The position numbers and the translations under genes were made by a program. The notes under the pieces are model-generated. The model was given only the letters and a program-made list of their open reading frames with translations, was not told the origin of the DNA and did no database searches. Of a stretch of 64,000 bases of DNA, positions 32,546-40,634 are shown one piece after another; position 1 is the stretch's first letter; each line of letters begins with the position of its first letter. The stretch comes from Bacillus marasmi (lineage in GTDB: Bacteria; Bacillota; Bacilli; Bacillales; Cytobacillaceae): NCBI RefSeq assembly GCF_902168435.1, contig NZ_LR656182.1, forward strand, positions 1 to 64,000, written 5' to 3'.

Positions 32546-33232
32546 ATGACAATGCGAATGAAAGTAGTCCTTGTTATACTAGTGGTCCCGCTGTTGTTGT
32601 TCAGTTTAAATTCGGAAATTACGGAGATCATCACCGTCATGCTGTCAGGGGATCATTCTGCATTGGCCGATCTTTCGAAGGGGAGTCTTCTTCTGATACT
32701 CCTGTGCACGTTGTTGTTGATGACAATTCAAAACTTATTTACGATTATTCCGCTTATATTGTTAATATCCGTTAATATCTCATTATTTGGATTTACGGGT
32801 GGATATATTTGGAGTTGGATTGTGAGCATCGCGGGAGCAGTCGTTTCTTTTTTACTGACACGATTTTGGTTTCAGGACTTTTTTGGGAAATTTGTGGATG
32901 ACAAATGGGAGCAAAAAATTGATGAGAACGGATTTTGGTTTGTTTTTATCGGAAGAATCATGCCGTTTATGCCAACCAGTGTTGTTAATATTGCTGCGGG
33001 GATTAGTTCGGTTCGCTTTATGAAGTTCTTCTATGCGACTGCAATCGGAAATTTCATATATTTCTTTTTCCTATCAGCAATCTCCCTTGGAATCCTATCC
33101 ATCCCTTGGGAGAACGGGATTTATCTTGCGCTCGCCTTGTGCACGCTGATTATTTATATGCTTATCAGGAGAAGAAAAAAGAAAAGCTTGTTAATCGAGT
33201 CCTCCTCTGAATATCAAACCGAGGACTTCTAA
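32546..33232 (+). CDS. TVP38/TMEM64 (VTT domain) membrane protein
   Basis: This 228-residue protein has about six membrane segments. The VTT signature is present as FGFTGGYIWSWIVSIAGAVV followed by GRIMPFMPTSVVNIAAGISS. DedA/VTT proteins move lipids or small molecules across membranes; the substrate here is unknown. RBS GAGGTG lies five bases before ATG 32546. A shared bidirectional terminator separates it from the convergent germination gene. Confidence 0.88.
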   Translation: MTMRMKVVLVILVVPLLLFSLNSEITEIITVMLSGDHSALADLSKGSLLLILLCTLLLMTIQNLFTIIPLILLISVNISLFGFTGGYIWSWIVSIAGAVVSFLLTRFWFQDFFGKFVDDKWEQKIDENGFWFVFIGRIMPFMPTSVVNIAAGISSVRFMKFFYATAIGNFIYFFFLSAISLGILSIPWENGIYLALALCTLIIYMLIRRRKKKSLLIESSSEYQTEDF

Positions 33233-33234
33233 AC

Positions 33235-33260
33235 AAAGAGGGTGAATCTAACCCTCTTTT
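33235..33260. terminator. bidirectional terminator
   Basis: AAAGAGGGT / ACCCTCTTT with a seven-base loop lies between two convergent genes. The stop codon of the minus-strand gene is inside the hairpin. Confidence 0.8.
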
Positions 33261-34348
33261 CCAATCATTCCGCGTAATTTTCCCACAACTAGCAGCAAAA
33301 CTGGGAATAGCAGTCCATATACAGCTGCAAAGGGCGTCCAAATCGAGCCAATCACCGAGATGAAAAAAGAGGAATTGGGATAGGCAATTAACGAAAGCAC
33401 AATCATCATCATACCAAATGGAAAATAAAGAATTCTGGAGTGCTTCAGCTTTAAAGCCTGCGCAAAACAAACTGTAGTGGCATAAAAACAAATAATTAAT
33501 TTGAAAAATATCGTAATAATCCACAATATTGCCATGATTGCTTCAATGCGCTCTAGTATATTAGCAATATTTATTTTTGTCGCTAATATAAAGGTTGGGT
33601 ATATGACTCTACCAGTCATTTCTGAGCCCATAACCAATATGCTAATAAAGGAAATGATAATCAGGATAAGGCCGCCAAATAAATAGCCGTAATAAAAGGC
33701 TTTTGTTGTTTTGTTTGTATCTTTCACGTAAGGGTAAATCATCAAAAACACGACGAGCTCCATACAAGGGGTGCCAATGTAAGGCAGCGTCCCATTAATA
33801 ATTGGCTTAAAACCACCTTCAAGCATTGGTTGAATATTTTCAATTTTTGCTTGAGGAAAAATTAATATGATCAGTAAGCAAAAAAAGAAAATAGTAATTG
33901 GAAAAATAATTTCAGATGTCCTCGAAAAAGTTTCCAAGCCATAATACAGTCCAAAAATGACCACCAATATGAAAAGGATTTCAATGAACTGGATTGGCGT
34001 ATCATCCAATACATGAGTTACTAAAAAATCGCCAATGTTACGGAGCACAAGTGAAGAGATGAGAAAAAAATAGGCAGAGAACATTAAGGAAATACAGAGT
34101 CCAAGCCATTTGCCGAGGATTTTCTCACTGTATTCAGCAAGGTTCATTTTTGGATAAGACTTTGCTAAAGAATTGTATATTACGATTAAAATAAAGCCAA
34201 GGCCAACCCCGATAATCGCTGCTAACCACGCATCTTGCTTCGCTTTGGCGGCTAGCGCAGAGGGCAATAATAGGATTGAACTTCCAATTACATACATTGT
34301 TACTAATACGGAGAATTGAACGTTTGAGATTTTCCCGTTTTCTAGCAT
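33248..34348 (-). CDS. GerAB-type spore germination permease, solo
   Basis: This 366-residue protein has ten predicted membrane helices and fits the endospore germination permease family (GerAB, an APC-superfamily branch). It has the typical start ISNVQFSVLVTMYVIGSSIL with LPSALA, the central TPCMELVVFLMIYPY, and TGRVIYPTF. GerAB subunits bind the germinant in the spore inner membrane and normally work with GerAA and GerAC. Neither gene is beside it, so it may pair with subunits elsewhere. RBS AAGGGG precedes ATG 34348. It supports a spore-forming host. Confidence 0.9.
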   Translation of the reverse strand: MLENGKISNVQFSVLVTMYVIGSSILLLPSALAAKAKQDAWLAAIIGVGLGFILIVIYNSLAKSYPKMNLAEYSEKILGKWLGLCISLMFSAYFFLISSLVLRNIGDFLVTHVLDDTPIQFIEILFILVVIFGLYYGLETFSRTSEIIFPITIFFFCLLIILIFPQAKIENIQPMLEGGFKPIINGTLPYIGTPCMELVVFLMIYPYVKDTNKTTKAFYYGYLFGGLILIIISFISILVMGSEMTGRVIYPTFILATKINIANILERIEAIMAILWIITIFFKLIICFYATTVCFAQALKLKHSRILYFPFGMMMIVLSLIAYPNSSFFISVIGSIWTPFAAVYGLLFPVLLLVVGKLRGMIGKEG

Positions 34349-34446
34349 AAAGAACCCCTTAGCAGCACGGCAGTGTGATTATGTTATTTTTCTTCAAAAA
34401 ATAAATAAATATCCCTACATTTGAAAAATATTCCACTCAATCAAAC

Positions 34447-34481
34447 AAAAAAAGAGAGGAATCAGCGCTGATTACCCTCTT
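34447..34481 (-). terminator. terminator of the DUF5655 gene
   Basis: On the minus strand GAAGAGGG-TAATCA-GCGC-TGATT-CCTCTC is followed by a long T-run. Confidence 0.8.
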
Positions 34482-34497
34482 CATTAATGGTTAGTAA

Positions 34498-34905
34498 TTA
34501 TGAAATTGCTGTTACTTTTCGTGTGCGTATTAATGAAAACGTATAAGCCTCGCACATCCAGGTAAAAACCTCTTTATCTAACTCAGCTTCACTCTCAATG
34601 ATGACATGGTGGGTAAAGCGACCGGGATATGGTTCAACAATCTCTGTGAATCGTTTGTTCTTTAGACGACGTCCCACGCTAAAGGTCAGAACGATACTGT
34701 TTGGCGGTCGTTTTGAGCCGGACGGCGGATACCAGAGCCAGGCAAATTTCGCTTTTGTGCCAAACGAGATTTCGGTTTTGTGAACTTCCACTGTTGCAGG
34801 TCCAATTGATGAAATCATGCGTTCTAATGCTTGGAACAAAGAGAAATGATCATTATGATTAGAAAAGAAAGCTCGGACTTCTTCTGTATAATCAGGATCA
34901 GTCAT
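34498..34905 (-). CDS. DUF5655 domain protein
   Basis: This 135-residue soluble protein resembles the DUF5655 family: an N-terminal helical FSLFQALERMISSIGPATVE, the strand KTEISFGTKAKFAWLWYPP, and the closing HHVIIESEAELDKEVFTWM block. The function is unknown. ATG 34905 lies just after GGTGGAGAG; an upstream ATG at 34932 has no RBS. Confidence 0.7.
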   Translation of the reverse strand: MTDPDYTEEVRAFFSNHNDHFSLFQALERMISSIGPATVEVHKTEISFGTKAKFAWLWYPPSGSKRPPNSIVLTFSVGRRLKNKRFTEIVEPYPGRFTHHVIIESEAELDKEVFTWMCEAYTFSLIRTRKVTAIS

Positions 34906-35043
34906 GTCTCTCCACCTCTCTATTGATTTCATTTTTAAATGATTCTTGCAACTTTATCCTAACTCTATTCTACCACTTAAATATTCTTTCACTATACTTT
35001 TTGTAAAATCTTGATTGTTGCTTACGACTTTCAGGCGCGATGC

Positions 35044-35607
35044 TTATGGGAAAATTACTCCAATTATTTCGTCCATGGTCATTCCGCTTTGTACTTCATA
35101 CATTCCTGGTTTAAGACCGTTTGCTAAACCGCGACGATCCACCTCTTGGGTGAATTCGAGTGCATTAGGAATGATTTTTGATTGTACGAGCGCATTGCCG
35201 ACATCGATACTGGTCATCCCAGAAGCAACGAAAATGACGGTTCGGTATACAATCTTTTCTTCTGGTTGAGTTTCGGTTTTTGTTTTAGGCTCTTCTTTTT
35301 GTTTGTCTTTAGCTTTGGTTGATTTTTCACTAGCCGTTTTTGCTGCTTTTTCTGCATTGTTAGCCGCTTTTTCAGCTTTGTTCGCTTTCTTTTCGGCTGC
35401 TTCTACTGCAGCAACTTGAGCATCCCAGTCTTTCTCTGTTTTCACAACATAGCCTTCTGCAACTAGCGCAGCTTTCATTTCTTTTTCTGATAGCTTTGTT
35501 TTCGGGTTCGCTGCTGCATCATTTGGGAAAAGGTAGTATACTGCTGTGATTAAGCATGCAGCAATAAAAATACCAGCAGCAATGCTTTGCATTGTTTTAG
35601 CTGTCAT
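35044..35607 (-). CDS. membrane-anchored MltG/YceG-like accessory protein
   Basis: This 187-residue protein has an N-terminal membrane helix (about 8-27) and an Ala/Lys/Glu-rich coiled coil (about 65-110). A C-terminal domain (GMTSIDVGNALVQSKIIPN...GLKPGMYEVQSGM) resembles the LysM-like part of endolytic transglycosylase MltG. The catalytic transglycosylase domain is absent, so it is not an active MltG. It overlaps the upstream 35597 gene by 11 bases (same operon) and may bind peptidoglycan. Confidence 0.7.
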   Translation of the reverse strand: MTAKTMQSIAAGIFIAACLITAVYYLFPNDAAANPKTKLSEKEMKAALVAEGYVVKTEKDWDAQVAAVEAAEKKANKAEKAANNAEKAAKTASEKSTKAKDKQKEEPKTKTETQPEEKIVYRTVIFVASGMTSIDVGNALVQSKIIPNALEFTQEVDRRGLANGLKPGMYEVQSGMTMDEIIGVIFP

Positions 35608-35971
35608 GTTCAGCCTTGCCCCTTTCTGTCTTCGGCTTGATGTAAGGTGCTAGCTTCTGTTCAACATCCTCAGCAGTTAATTCATATTTACCGGCAATGC
35701 TTTCATTCGAATAACCGCGCCGATTCATGTCAATCATTTCCTTAAGATGGGTACGTTCCTCGGTATAGCCTGCTTCATGTGCTGTAATTTCTGCGTCCAA
35801 CTCAAGAAAGCGCACCTGCTCTTGCAGCTTATTTATTTCATCGGTTAACGAAAATGTGATGTGATCAATTTGCTGTTGATAGTCCTTGGATGACTGCTTA
35901 GTGTTATTAATCGACAAAATGAACAGTATAATTGCAGCTAGGAATAAAATGGCTAATGTCCACTCCATCAT
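35597..35971 (-). CDS. membrane-anchored coiled-coil/HTH-like protein (DUF6115 type)
   Basis: This 124-residue protein has an N-terminal membrane helix (4-21), a coiled coil (30-75) and a C-terminal helix-turn-helix-like segment (DMNRRGYSNESIAGKYELTA). The layout resembles DUF6115 proteins such as the SwrB group, but this gene is not near sigD, so no role is assigned. It overlaps the following MltG-like gene by 11 bases. Confidence 0.65.
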   Translation of the reverse strand: MMEWTLAILFLAAIILFILSINNTKQSSKDYQQQIDHITFSLTDEINKLQEQVRFLELDAEITAHEAGYTEERTHLKEMIDMNRRGYSNESIAGKYELTAEDVEQKLAPYIKPKTERGKAEHDS

Positions 35972-36256
35972 ATTTGCTCATCCTCCATATAGTTCAATTT
36001 TTTTACATTGTCCTATTATACATGGATTATGATTACATTTGGATTACAATTCGATAAAATTATACAAAACGCGACAAAAGTCCTGATTTGATAGTAAGTT
36101 ATGGAAAACATTTAGGGCAAGGAGTCAAATGGTGGGTATGTTTATCTGTGAGAGTGGACCACCACCACACGAACAACTTCTCTGAATAAAACATAGCCAA
36201 GCTGAATATGTATAGTTTAATAGAATGAAAAATTTCAGAGGGTGGAGGGCGAGCGA

Positions 36257-36550
36257 ATGAAGGTATTTCTAAGAATCATTAGCCTTTTAGTCTTGCTTGT
36301 TGGTATTTATTTGTTTGTAATTGGTGATACAGGGCTGGGCGTTATCGCAGTCATCGTGGCACTTATTCTGTTTCCGACTAAAAGTAGTGGTGGGCATGGT
36401 GCGAAGCGTTCAAAAGCGGTGAGCAGCAGTCACAGTTATTATGACCATGATGACGATGAGAGAGACGACGATGATTTTGATGATGATGATGGTAATGATG
36501 GCGGTGACTCCTCAGACGGTGGTGATTCCGGAGGGGGAAGTGATGATTAA
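36257..36550 (+). CDS. small membrane protein with Asp/His-rich tail
   Basis: This 97-residue protein has two hydrophobic segments (4-42), then a Ser/His stretch and a very acidic C-terminus of about 40 residues dominated by Asp and Gly. ATG 36257 has GGAGGGC at six bases. The tail could bind divalent cations, but this is conjecture. A terminator follows at 36562. Confidence 0.65.
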   Translation: MKVFLRIISLLVLLVGIYLFVIGDTGLGVIAVIVALILFPTKSSGGHGAKRSKAVSSSHSYYDHDDDERDDDDFDDDDGNDGGDSSDGGDSGGGSDD

Positions 36551-36561
36551 TAATTTTAATC

Positions 36562-36597
36562 AAAAACAAGCTCAAGTGTTGAGGGCTTGTTTTTTTA
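36562..36597 (+). terminator. terminator after the Asp/His-rich gene
   Basis: AAAAACAAGC...GCTTGTTTTTTT forms an imperfect stem of about 10 bp. Confidence 0.8.
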
Positions 36598-36773
36598 TTT
36601 ACTACTAATCGTCATAGTTTGTTGGCGAATTTTAGCGATATTTATTTTATTGGAATATTCTAAATTTAGTATAAAAATCTGTAAATTAAATGCCTTGCTA
36701 TGGTAGAATTTTAACAGATTGCATAATATGCTCCAAAGTCTACTATAATTTAGGAGGAAGGTAACTGACTGCG

Positions 36774-37217
36774 ATGAAGAAACTTATATTTGTATTAGTG
36801 ATTATGATGCTTTCTCTAATTGGATGCTCTTCCGTTAAGGAAACGGTTTCGAAGGCTAACAAGTCAACAGGCACAGAGGAAAAAGTGGAGAAAACCGTTA
36901 AAGAGTATGTGGAATTGTCTAAGGATGAAAAGTGGGACAAGATGTATTCGTTGATTTATGATCCGAAATTCACGAAGGAAGATTGGATTGAATCAAAGGA
37001 AGCAGAGGTATTTTCTACTGAATACGAAATCAAGTCTTATAAAATCATGTCAGTTAAGAAAGATGGAAAAAAGAATTACAAGGTTCGGGTTGGTATGGAA
37101 ACTACATATAAAAATGGAGACATGAAGGGTGTAATTGAACTAGCAGTTGTGCCTAAAGGTGACAGCTATCAAATCGACCTACAAAAAAGTAAGGAAGTAA
37201 GTAGTGAGAAGTTCTAA
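36774..37217 (+). CDS. small lipoprotein, unknown function
   Basis: This 147-residue protein has a lipobox (MLSLIGC, Cys at 18) and a C-terminal NTF2-like fold rich in beta strands (YKVRVGMETTYKNGDMKGVIELAVV). The start is odd: the strong AGGAGG at 36752-36757 is 16 bases before ATG 36774 but seven bases from an in-frame CTG at 36765. Translation may begin at CTG, or the RBS is simply distant. The terminator at 37228 is shared with a convergent lipoprotein gene. Confidence 0.7.
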   Translation: MKKLIFVLVIMMLSLIGCSSVKETVSKANKSTGTEEKVEKTVKEYVELSKDEKWDKMYSLIYDPKFTKEDWIESKEAEVFSTEYEIKSYKIMSVKKDGKKNYKVRVGMETTYKNGDMKGVIELAVVPKGDSYQIDLQKSKEVSSEKF

Positions 37218-37227
37218 CCATATAAAT

Positions 37228-37281
37228 AAAGAAAAGCCAGGTTCAAATTCAATTTCGGATTGCTTTGAACATGGCTTTTCT
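37228..37281. terminator. bidirectional terminator
   Basis: AGAAAAGCCA...TGGCTTTTCT with inner TTCAA/TTGAA pairing lies between two convergent lipoprotein genes. Confidence 0.75.
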
Positions 37282-37308
37282 CATGAGTGGGACTAAGTCG
37301 AAAGAGGA

Positions 37309-37755
37309 CTAGTTACCTAGCTTCTTAAGCTCGTTAATTAAGCCTGACATATCATTTATGGTTTGGAAAATTTCTGTATTTTCTAGAATTGCCGGGTCGA
37401 GCTTGCCATCCTCGATTGATTCCAAGTAAAGATTAATCCCATTGAGAACGACCGTGTTATTATCGACGATTTGTTGGTGCAAATCGGCTGCAATTTCTGG
37501 TGCTTGAAGGCTATTGAATTCTTCGATTTCGTTTTTCATATCAAGTAGCATCGTTTCGAGCTCCGTGGCTGCTTGAGTATCTTCAACAGCTCGCTTGGCC
37601 AATGGTGGCGCATCGTTTGCGAAATCAGTTGCTGTATTAATAAACTCAATTGCTTGATCGATGTAAGTAACCGTGTTTTTCGCTTCGTTAATGACATTAC
37701 AACCGCCAAGTAGAATGAGCATCCCTGCAAATAAGACCGTAAACCACTTTTTCAC
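37309..37755 (-). CDS. DUF6376-like lipoprotein
   Basis: This 148-residue protein has a lipobox ILLGGC (Cys at 19) and a mostly helical body starting NVINEAKNTVTYIDQAIEFI and ending in SGLINELKKLGN. This matches the DUF6376 lipoprotein type of Bacillus. The function is unknown. RBS GGAGGGG precedes ATG 37755. Confidence 0.7.
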   Translation of the reverse strand: MKKWFTVLFAGMLILLGGCNVINEAKNTVTYIDQAIEFINTATDFANDAPPLAKRAVEDTQAATELETMLLDMKNEIEEFNSLQAPEIAADLHQQIVDNNTVVLNGINLYLESIEDGKLDPAILENTEIFQTINDMSGLINELKKLGN

Positions 37756-37933
37756 GATATCCCCTCCTTATTTTTCGGTAAAATCTATAAGCATTCTCCT
37801 CTATTGTAACAGTATTTTAAATATTCGTGCGGCGGATCTGGGCTTTTTCTCGGTTTATATATTGGAACTGGATTAATCAGGATAAAATTTATCAGCATGG
37901 AAACGCTAAAGATGGTTATGGAGGTGAGTATAA

Positions 37934-38089
37934 TTGAAAGGTCATAAGCGCAATAATCCAGAGAGTAATACACAAAATCTTGATTCAAAACTATCTGCTA
38001 ATCCGTTAGACCAGTTTTCTGATGTGGTGTATAAAACCGTAGATAATATGGTGGATGGCGATGATGAGCAACTTAAACCACAGGAATAA
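37934..38089 (+). CDS. 51-residue hypothetical protein
   Basis: TTG 37934 has GGAGGTG seven bases before and opens a 51-codon frame (MKGHKRNNPESNTQ..., ending DDEQLKPQE). The product is hydrophilic and charged, of the size and composition of small Bacillus sporulation or stress proteins, but no family is recognised. A strong terminator follows at 38191. Confidence 0.55.
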   Translation: MKGHKRNNPESNTQNLDSKLSANPLDQFSDVVYKTVDNMVDGDDEQLKPQE

Positions 38090-38190
38090 TTTTTAATAAG
38101 ATTGAGTTGATAAACCTTATGATTCTTGTAAATGGTTTTGAAATCCTGTAGCTTATGAAAAGAGCCGGGACATAAGTATTTCAGCTAAAC

Positions 38191-38250
38191 AAAAAACCGA
38201 ACAATCTTGCGAAATTCTAACTTAGAATTTCCAAATTGTTCGGTTTTTTT
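38191..38250 (+). terminator. strong long terminator hairpin
   Basis: AAACCGAACAAT / ATTGTTCGGTTT encloses a second stem GAAATTCTA / TAGAATTTC and is followed by a T-run. The A-run on the left makes it usable on the other strand too. Confidence 0.85.
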
Positions 38251-38339
38251 ATTCCTTTTTATAATAGGCGCCCTGATATAACTGTGGAAATTACATTGAA
38301 GTGCCAATTTTTTTGCAAGAGGGTCTGTTAACCTTGTGT

Positions 38340-38540
38340 TTGAAAATAAGCGGAAGAATTACGCTTATTTTGGGAAATACCTATATTTCCCTAAAAATAA
38401 CGGGAGTTTTTCCGCTTATTTCATAAAAATCACTGGATTTTGTCTTTTCGGGAGTAGTTAAGCGGAAATTCTCCTCTTATTTCAGCTCATTTAGCCCCCC
38501 TTACATACAATAACGGGAAATTCTCCTCTTATTTATTCTC
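38340..38540. repeat. degenerate 52-bp dyad array
   Basis: Arms AATAAGCGG / CCGCTTATT, partly mutated, recur near 38345, 38396, 38460 and 38510 at spacings of about 51, 61 and 52 bp. The layout is the same as the arrays at 24.4 and 30.4 kb, but older or decayed. Confidence 0.7.
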
Positions 38541-38668
38541 ATAACTACATGAAAACCAACACTGAACTTTAATATAGTCTCCATAAAATCATTCGAACTT
38601 AATAGCGGACAATTTAGTTCTGTCCCAGCTTCTTTGTGTGTAACCTTCTGTTGGAGCATTACAGCACA

Positions 38669-38959
38669 TCATTTCGTCATCATCCACTCAGTAACTTTCT
38701 TTGCTTCAGCTTCAGAGAGCAGATTCCCTGGCATCATGCCTTTTCCTTCCATAATTAATGTGTAAAGTTCATCCTGAGTATATTTATCTGCCATATTTTT
38801 TACGGCAGGTCCTGAGGCGCCTTCTAGATTTTCTCCGTGACAGCCAACGCAGCTTTTTTTATAAAGTCCTTCAGGATCATTGGGATTAGCGGCCTGATCG
38901 TTCCCGCAGCCTCCTAAAAGTCCAATTGTGATGATTCCTAATAGTAATAGTCGTAGCAT
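38669..38959 (-). CDS. lipoprotein cytochrome c551-type
   Basis: This 96-residue protein has a lipobox (LLGGC, Cys at 18) and one haem site CVGCH. The axial Met lies in KGMMPGNL and the C-terminus is VTEWMMTK. It matches the small membrane-anchored c551/CccB cytochromes of Bacillus that shuttle electrons outside the membrane. RBS GGAGGC precedes ATG 38959. A close paralogue is at 51376. Confidence 0.9.
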   Translation of the reverse strand: MLRLLLLGIITIGLLGGCGNDQAANPNDPEGLYKKSCVGCHGENLEGASGPAVKNMADKYTQDELYTLIMEGKGMMPGNLLSEAEAKKVTEWMMTK

Positions 38960-39270
38960 CTAAACGCCTCCATGTTTTACAAAATTGATATATTAGTTAT
39001 TTGTTAAAGCAATTAATCTAATGCAACAAATAAAAATTAACTTCAGAAAAAGACACGTGAAGATTGAATTCTGTCGAAGTCTGTTGTTGCGAAATATTAC
39101 TGTGATACCGCAGTTTATGATAATTTTTTGTAGTATATTTGCCCGAAAAAAAGGGTTTTGATTGGAATACGTGCAGATTTTGTAGAAGATAATTTATTGA
39201 ATATTATGATTTATCAAAATATAATGAGGTCGATTACCCATAAACAAGCTTTTAGTAAGGAGGAAGAGTT
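38960..39270. other. intergenic region between divergent genes
   Basis: These 311 AT-rich bases lie between the cytochrome and SGNH surface protein genes. They carry both promoters; no distinct operator or ORF was seen. Confidence 0.4.
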
Positions 39271-40455
39271 TTGAAGTCTAGTAGATTTTCGATAATCTTT
39301 GCACTGGTGCTACTATTTAACGCAGTTTTTGCAGGATTTGCATTTGCAGCAGATACAGCTCCGATCACGCAAAAAAAAGTAAAAGTAGTTGCGCTAGGTG
39401 ATTCGATTTCAGTTGGACCATCTACATTCCCGTATTATATTGGGGAAGAATGCAACGAAGTGACATCATTCGGAGGTAGTGGTGCGACGTCTGCATCTTT
39501 ACTGGGGACGTTAACTGGAAATGTATTAAATTTCAGTAATAGCGCGAAGCAAGCTGATGTAGTCACTGTAAATATTGGGAGCAATGATTTCTTAGGAGCA
39601 ACAGGTTTAGGTGCATTGTTAAACACATTAAAACCAATTGTGAACGATCCAGATGCATTAAAGACGGCATTGGCTGAAAACCAATTGACTCCGATAACTG
39701 AAGAACAACTTAACACGTACCGGATTTCCTTAACAGCAATCTTAACCATGACTGATACGCAGTCAAATGCACCGATTGTTCTTTACAACTTATACAATCC
39801 GATTGTTGTGAATGATCAGTTAGATTTAGCTGTTGATGGCAAATTGACTGAATTACATAACGTTGTAGAGCAAGAACTTTCTAAAGTCAACAATGTAATC
39901 AGTGAAGTTGGAGGTAGTACAGGAGCACGTGTCGTAGATGCCAAGTCTACTATTGCTTCAAATCCAGCGGCATTCATTCTGCCATTAGATATCCACCCAA
40001 CAGCAGCAGGACACAAAGCATTAGCAAAGTTAACAGATAATGTGCTTGCTAGTTTACCAGTTCAAGAGCCAGATGAAGATTTAAATCCTTGCGGCGGTTG
40101 TGACGAAGAGCCAGTTGAAGAGCCAGAAGGCTGCACACAAACTCCACCGGAAGAAGAGGAGCCACCAGCTGAAGAACCAGGTGAAACCCCGGGCGAACAA
40201 CCTGAGAATCCACCAGCTGAAGAGCCAAAGGAAAATCCAACACCACAGCCGCCTGCAACTGAACAGCCTAAGGCAGAAACACCAAAGCCTGCTCCAGTTA
40301 AAGCACATGCTAAGGTTGTTACTTCTGGAAGTGAATTACCAGACACTGCAACACCAATCTATAATTACCTAGTCATTGGACTAGCCTTAGCATTCATTGG
40401 CATGATTAGCTTTGGAATGCAGCAATATCACCAAAAAAGAAAACAAAGCATATAG
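39271..40455 (+). CDS. LPDTA wall-anchored SGNH/GDSL hydrolase
   Basis: This 394-residue protein has a signal peptide (1-27, ending AFA). An SGNH hydrolase domain (35-265) follows with Ser in ALGDSISVG, Gly in GGSGATS, Asn in NIGSNDF and Asp-His in DIHPTAAGH. Then come a Pro/Glu linker (270-350) and the sorting signal LPDTA, a hydrophobic helix and a basic tail. It is probably an esterase or lipase anchored by the class D sortase at 7747. TTG 39271 has AAGGAGG nine bases before. Opposite-strand frames over the Pro/Glu linker are shadows. Confidence 0.9.
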   Translation: MKSSRFSIIFALVLLFNAVFAGFAFAADTAPITQKKVKVVALGDSISVGPSTFPYYIGEECNEVTSFGGSGATSASLLGTLTGNVLNFSNSAKQADVVTVNIGSNDFLGATGLGALLNTLKPIVNDPDALKTALAENQLTPITEEQLNTYRISLTAILTMTDTQSNAPIVLYNLYNPIVVNDQLDLAVDGKLTELHNVVEQELSKVNNVISEVGGSTGARVVDAKSTIASNPAAFILPLDIHPTAAGHKALAKLTDNVLASLPVQEPDEDLNPCGGCDEEPVEEPEGCTQTPPEEEEPPAEEPGETPGEQPENPPAEEPKENPTPQPPATEQPKAETPKPAPVKAHAKVVTSGSELPDTATPIYNYLVIGLALAFIGMISFGMQQYHQKRKQSI

Positions 40456-40461
40456 TGTAGT

Positions 40462-40585
40462 ACACTAAAGCGGAAGCGGCTTGGTCAGGGGCGACAGGCA
40501 CAAGACGAGCTGGCTAGAAGGTTGTTCTTTGACCTTCTGGACTGATTGGCTTGTGACCCCGAGCCCCTAGCCGCTGGAGCTAGCA
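40462..40585. repeat. long imperfect hairpin repeat
   Basis: Nested complementary segments are AGCGGAAGCGGCT with AGCCGCTGGAGCT, GGGGC with GCCCC, CACAAG with CTTGTG, and CTAGAAGG with CCTTCTGG. They fold almost the whole stretch into one long hairpin. The layout resembles interspersed hairpin repeats found in Bacillaceae genomes; only one copy is in this window. Confidence 0.75.
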
Positions 40586-40634
40586 GCACACTAAAGCGGT
40601 GGGGGACAGTCCCCCACCGCTTTAGTGTGTTAAA
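40586..40634. repeat. perfect 20-bp palindrome, family B copy 1
   Basis: CACACTAAAGCGGTGGGGGA and its exact complement flank a three-base centre. It sits between convergent genes, and the TAA of the minus-strand response regulator lies at its edge. Other copies are at 44566, 49702, 51322 and 63945. Confidence 0.9.

Noticed and set aside
40049-40346. Minus-strand ORFs of 69-94 codons opposite the Pro/Glu linker
   Set aside because: They are mirror frames of a Pro/Glu-rich coding region with no RBS; the plus-strand SGNH protein is clearly real.
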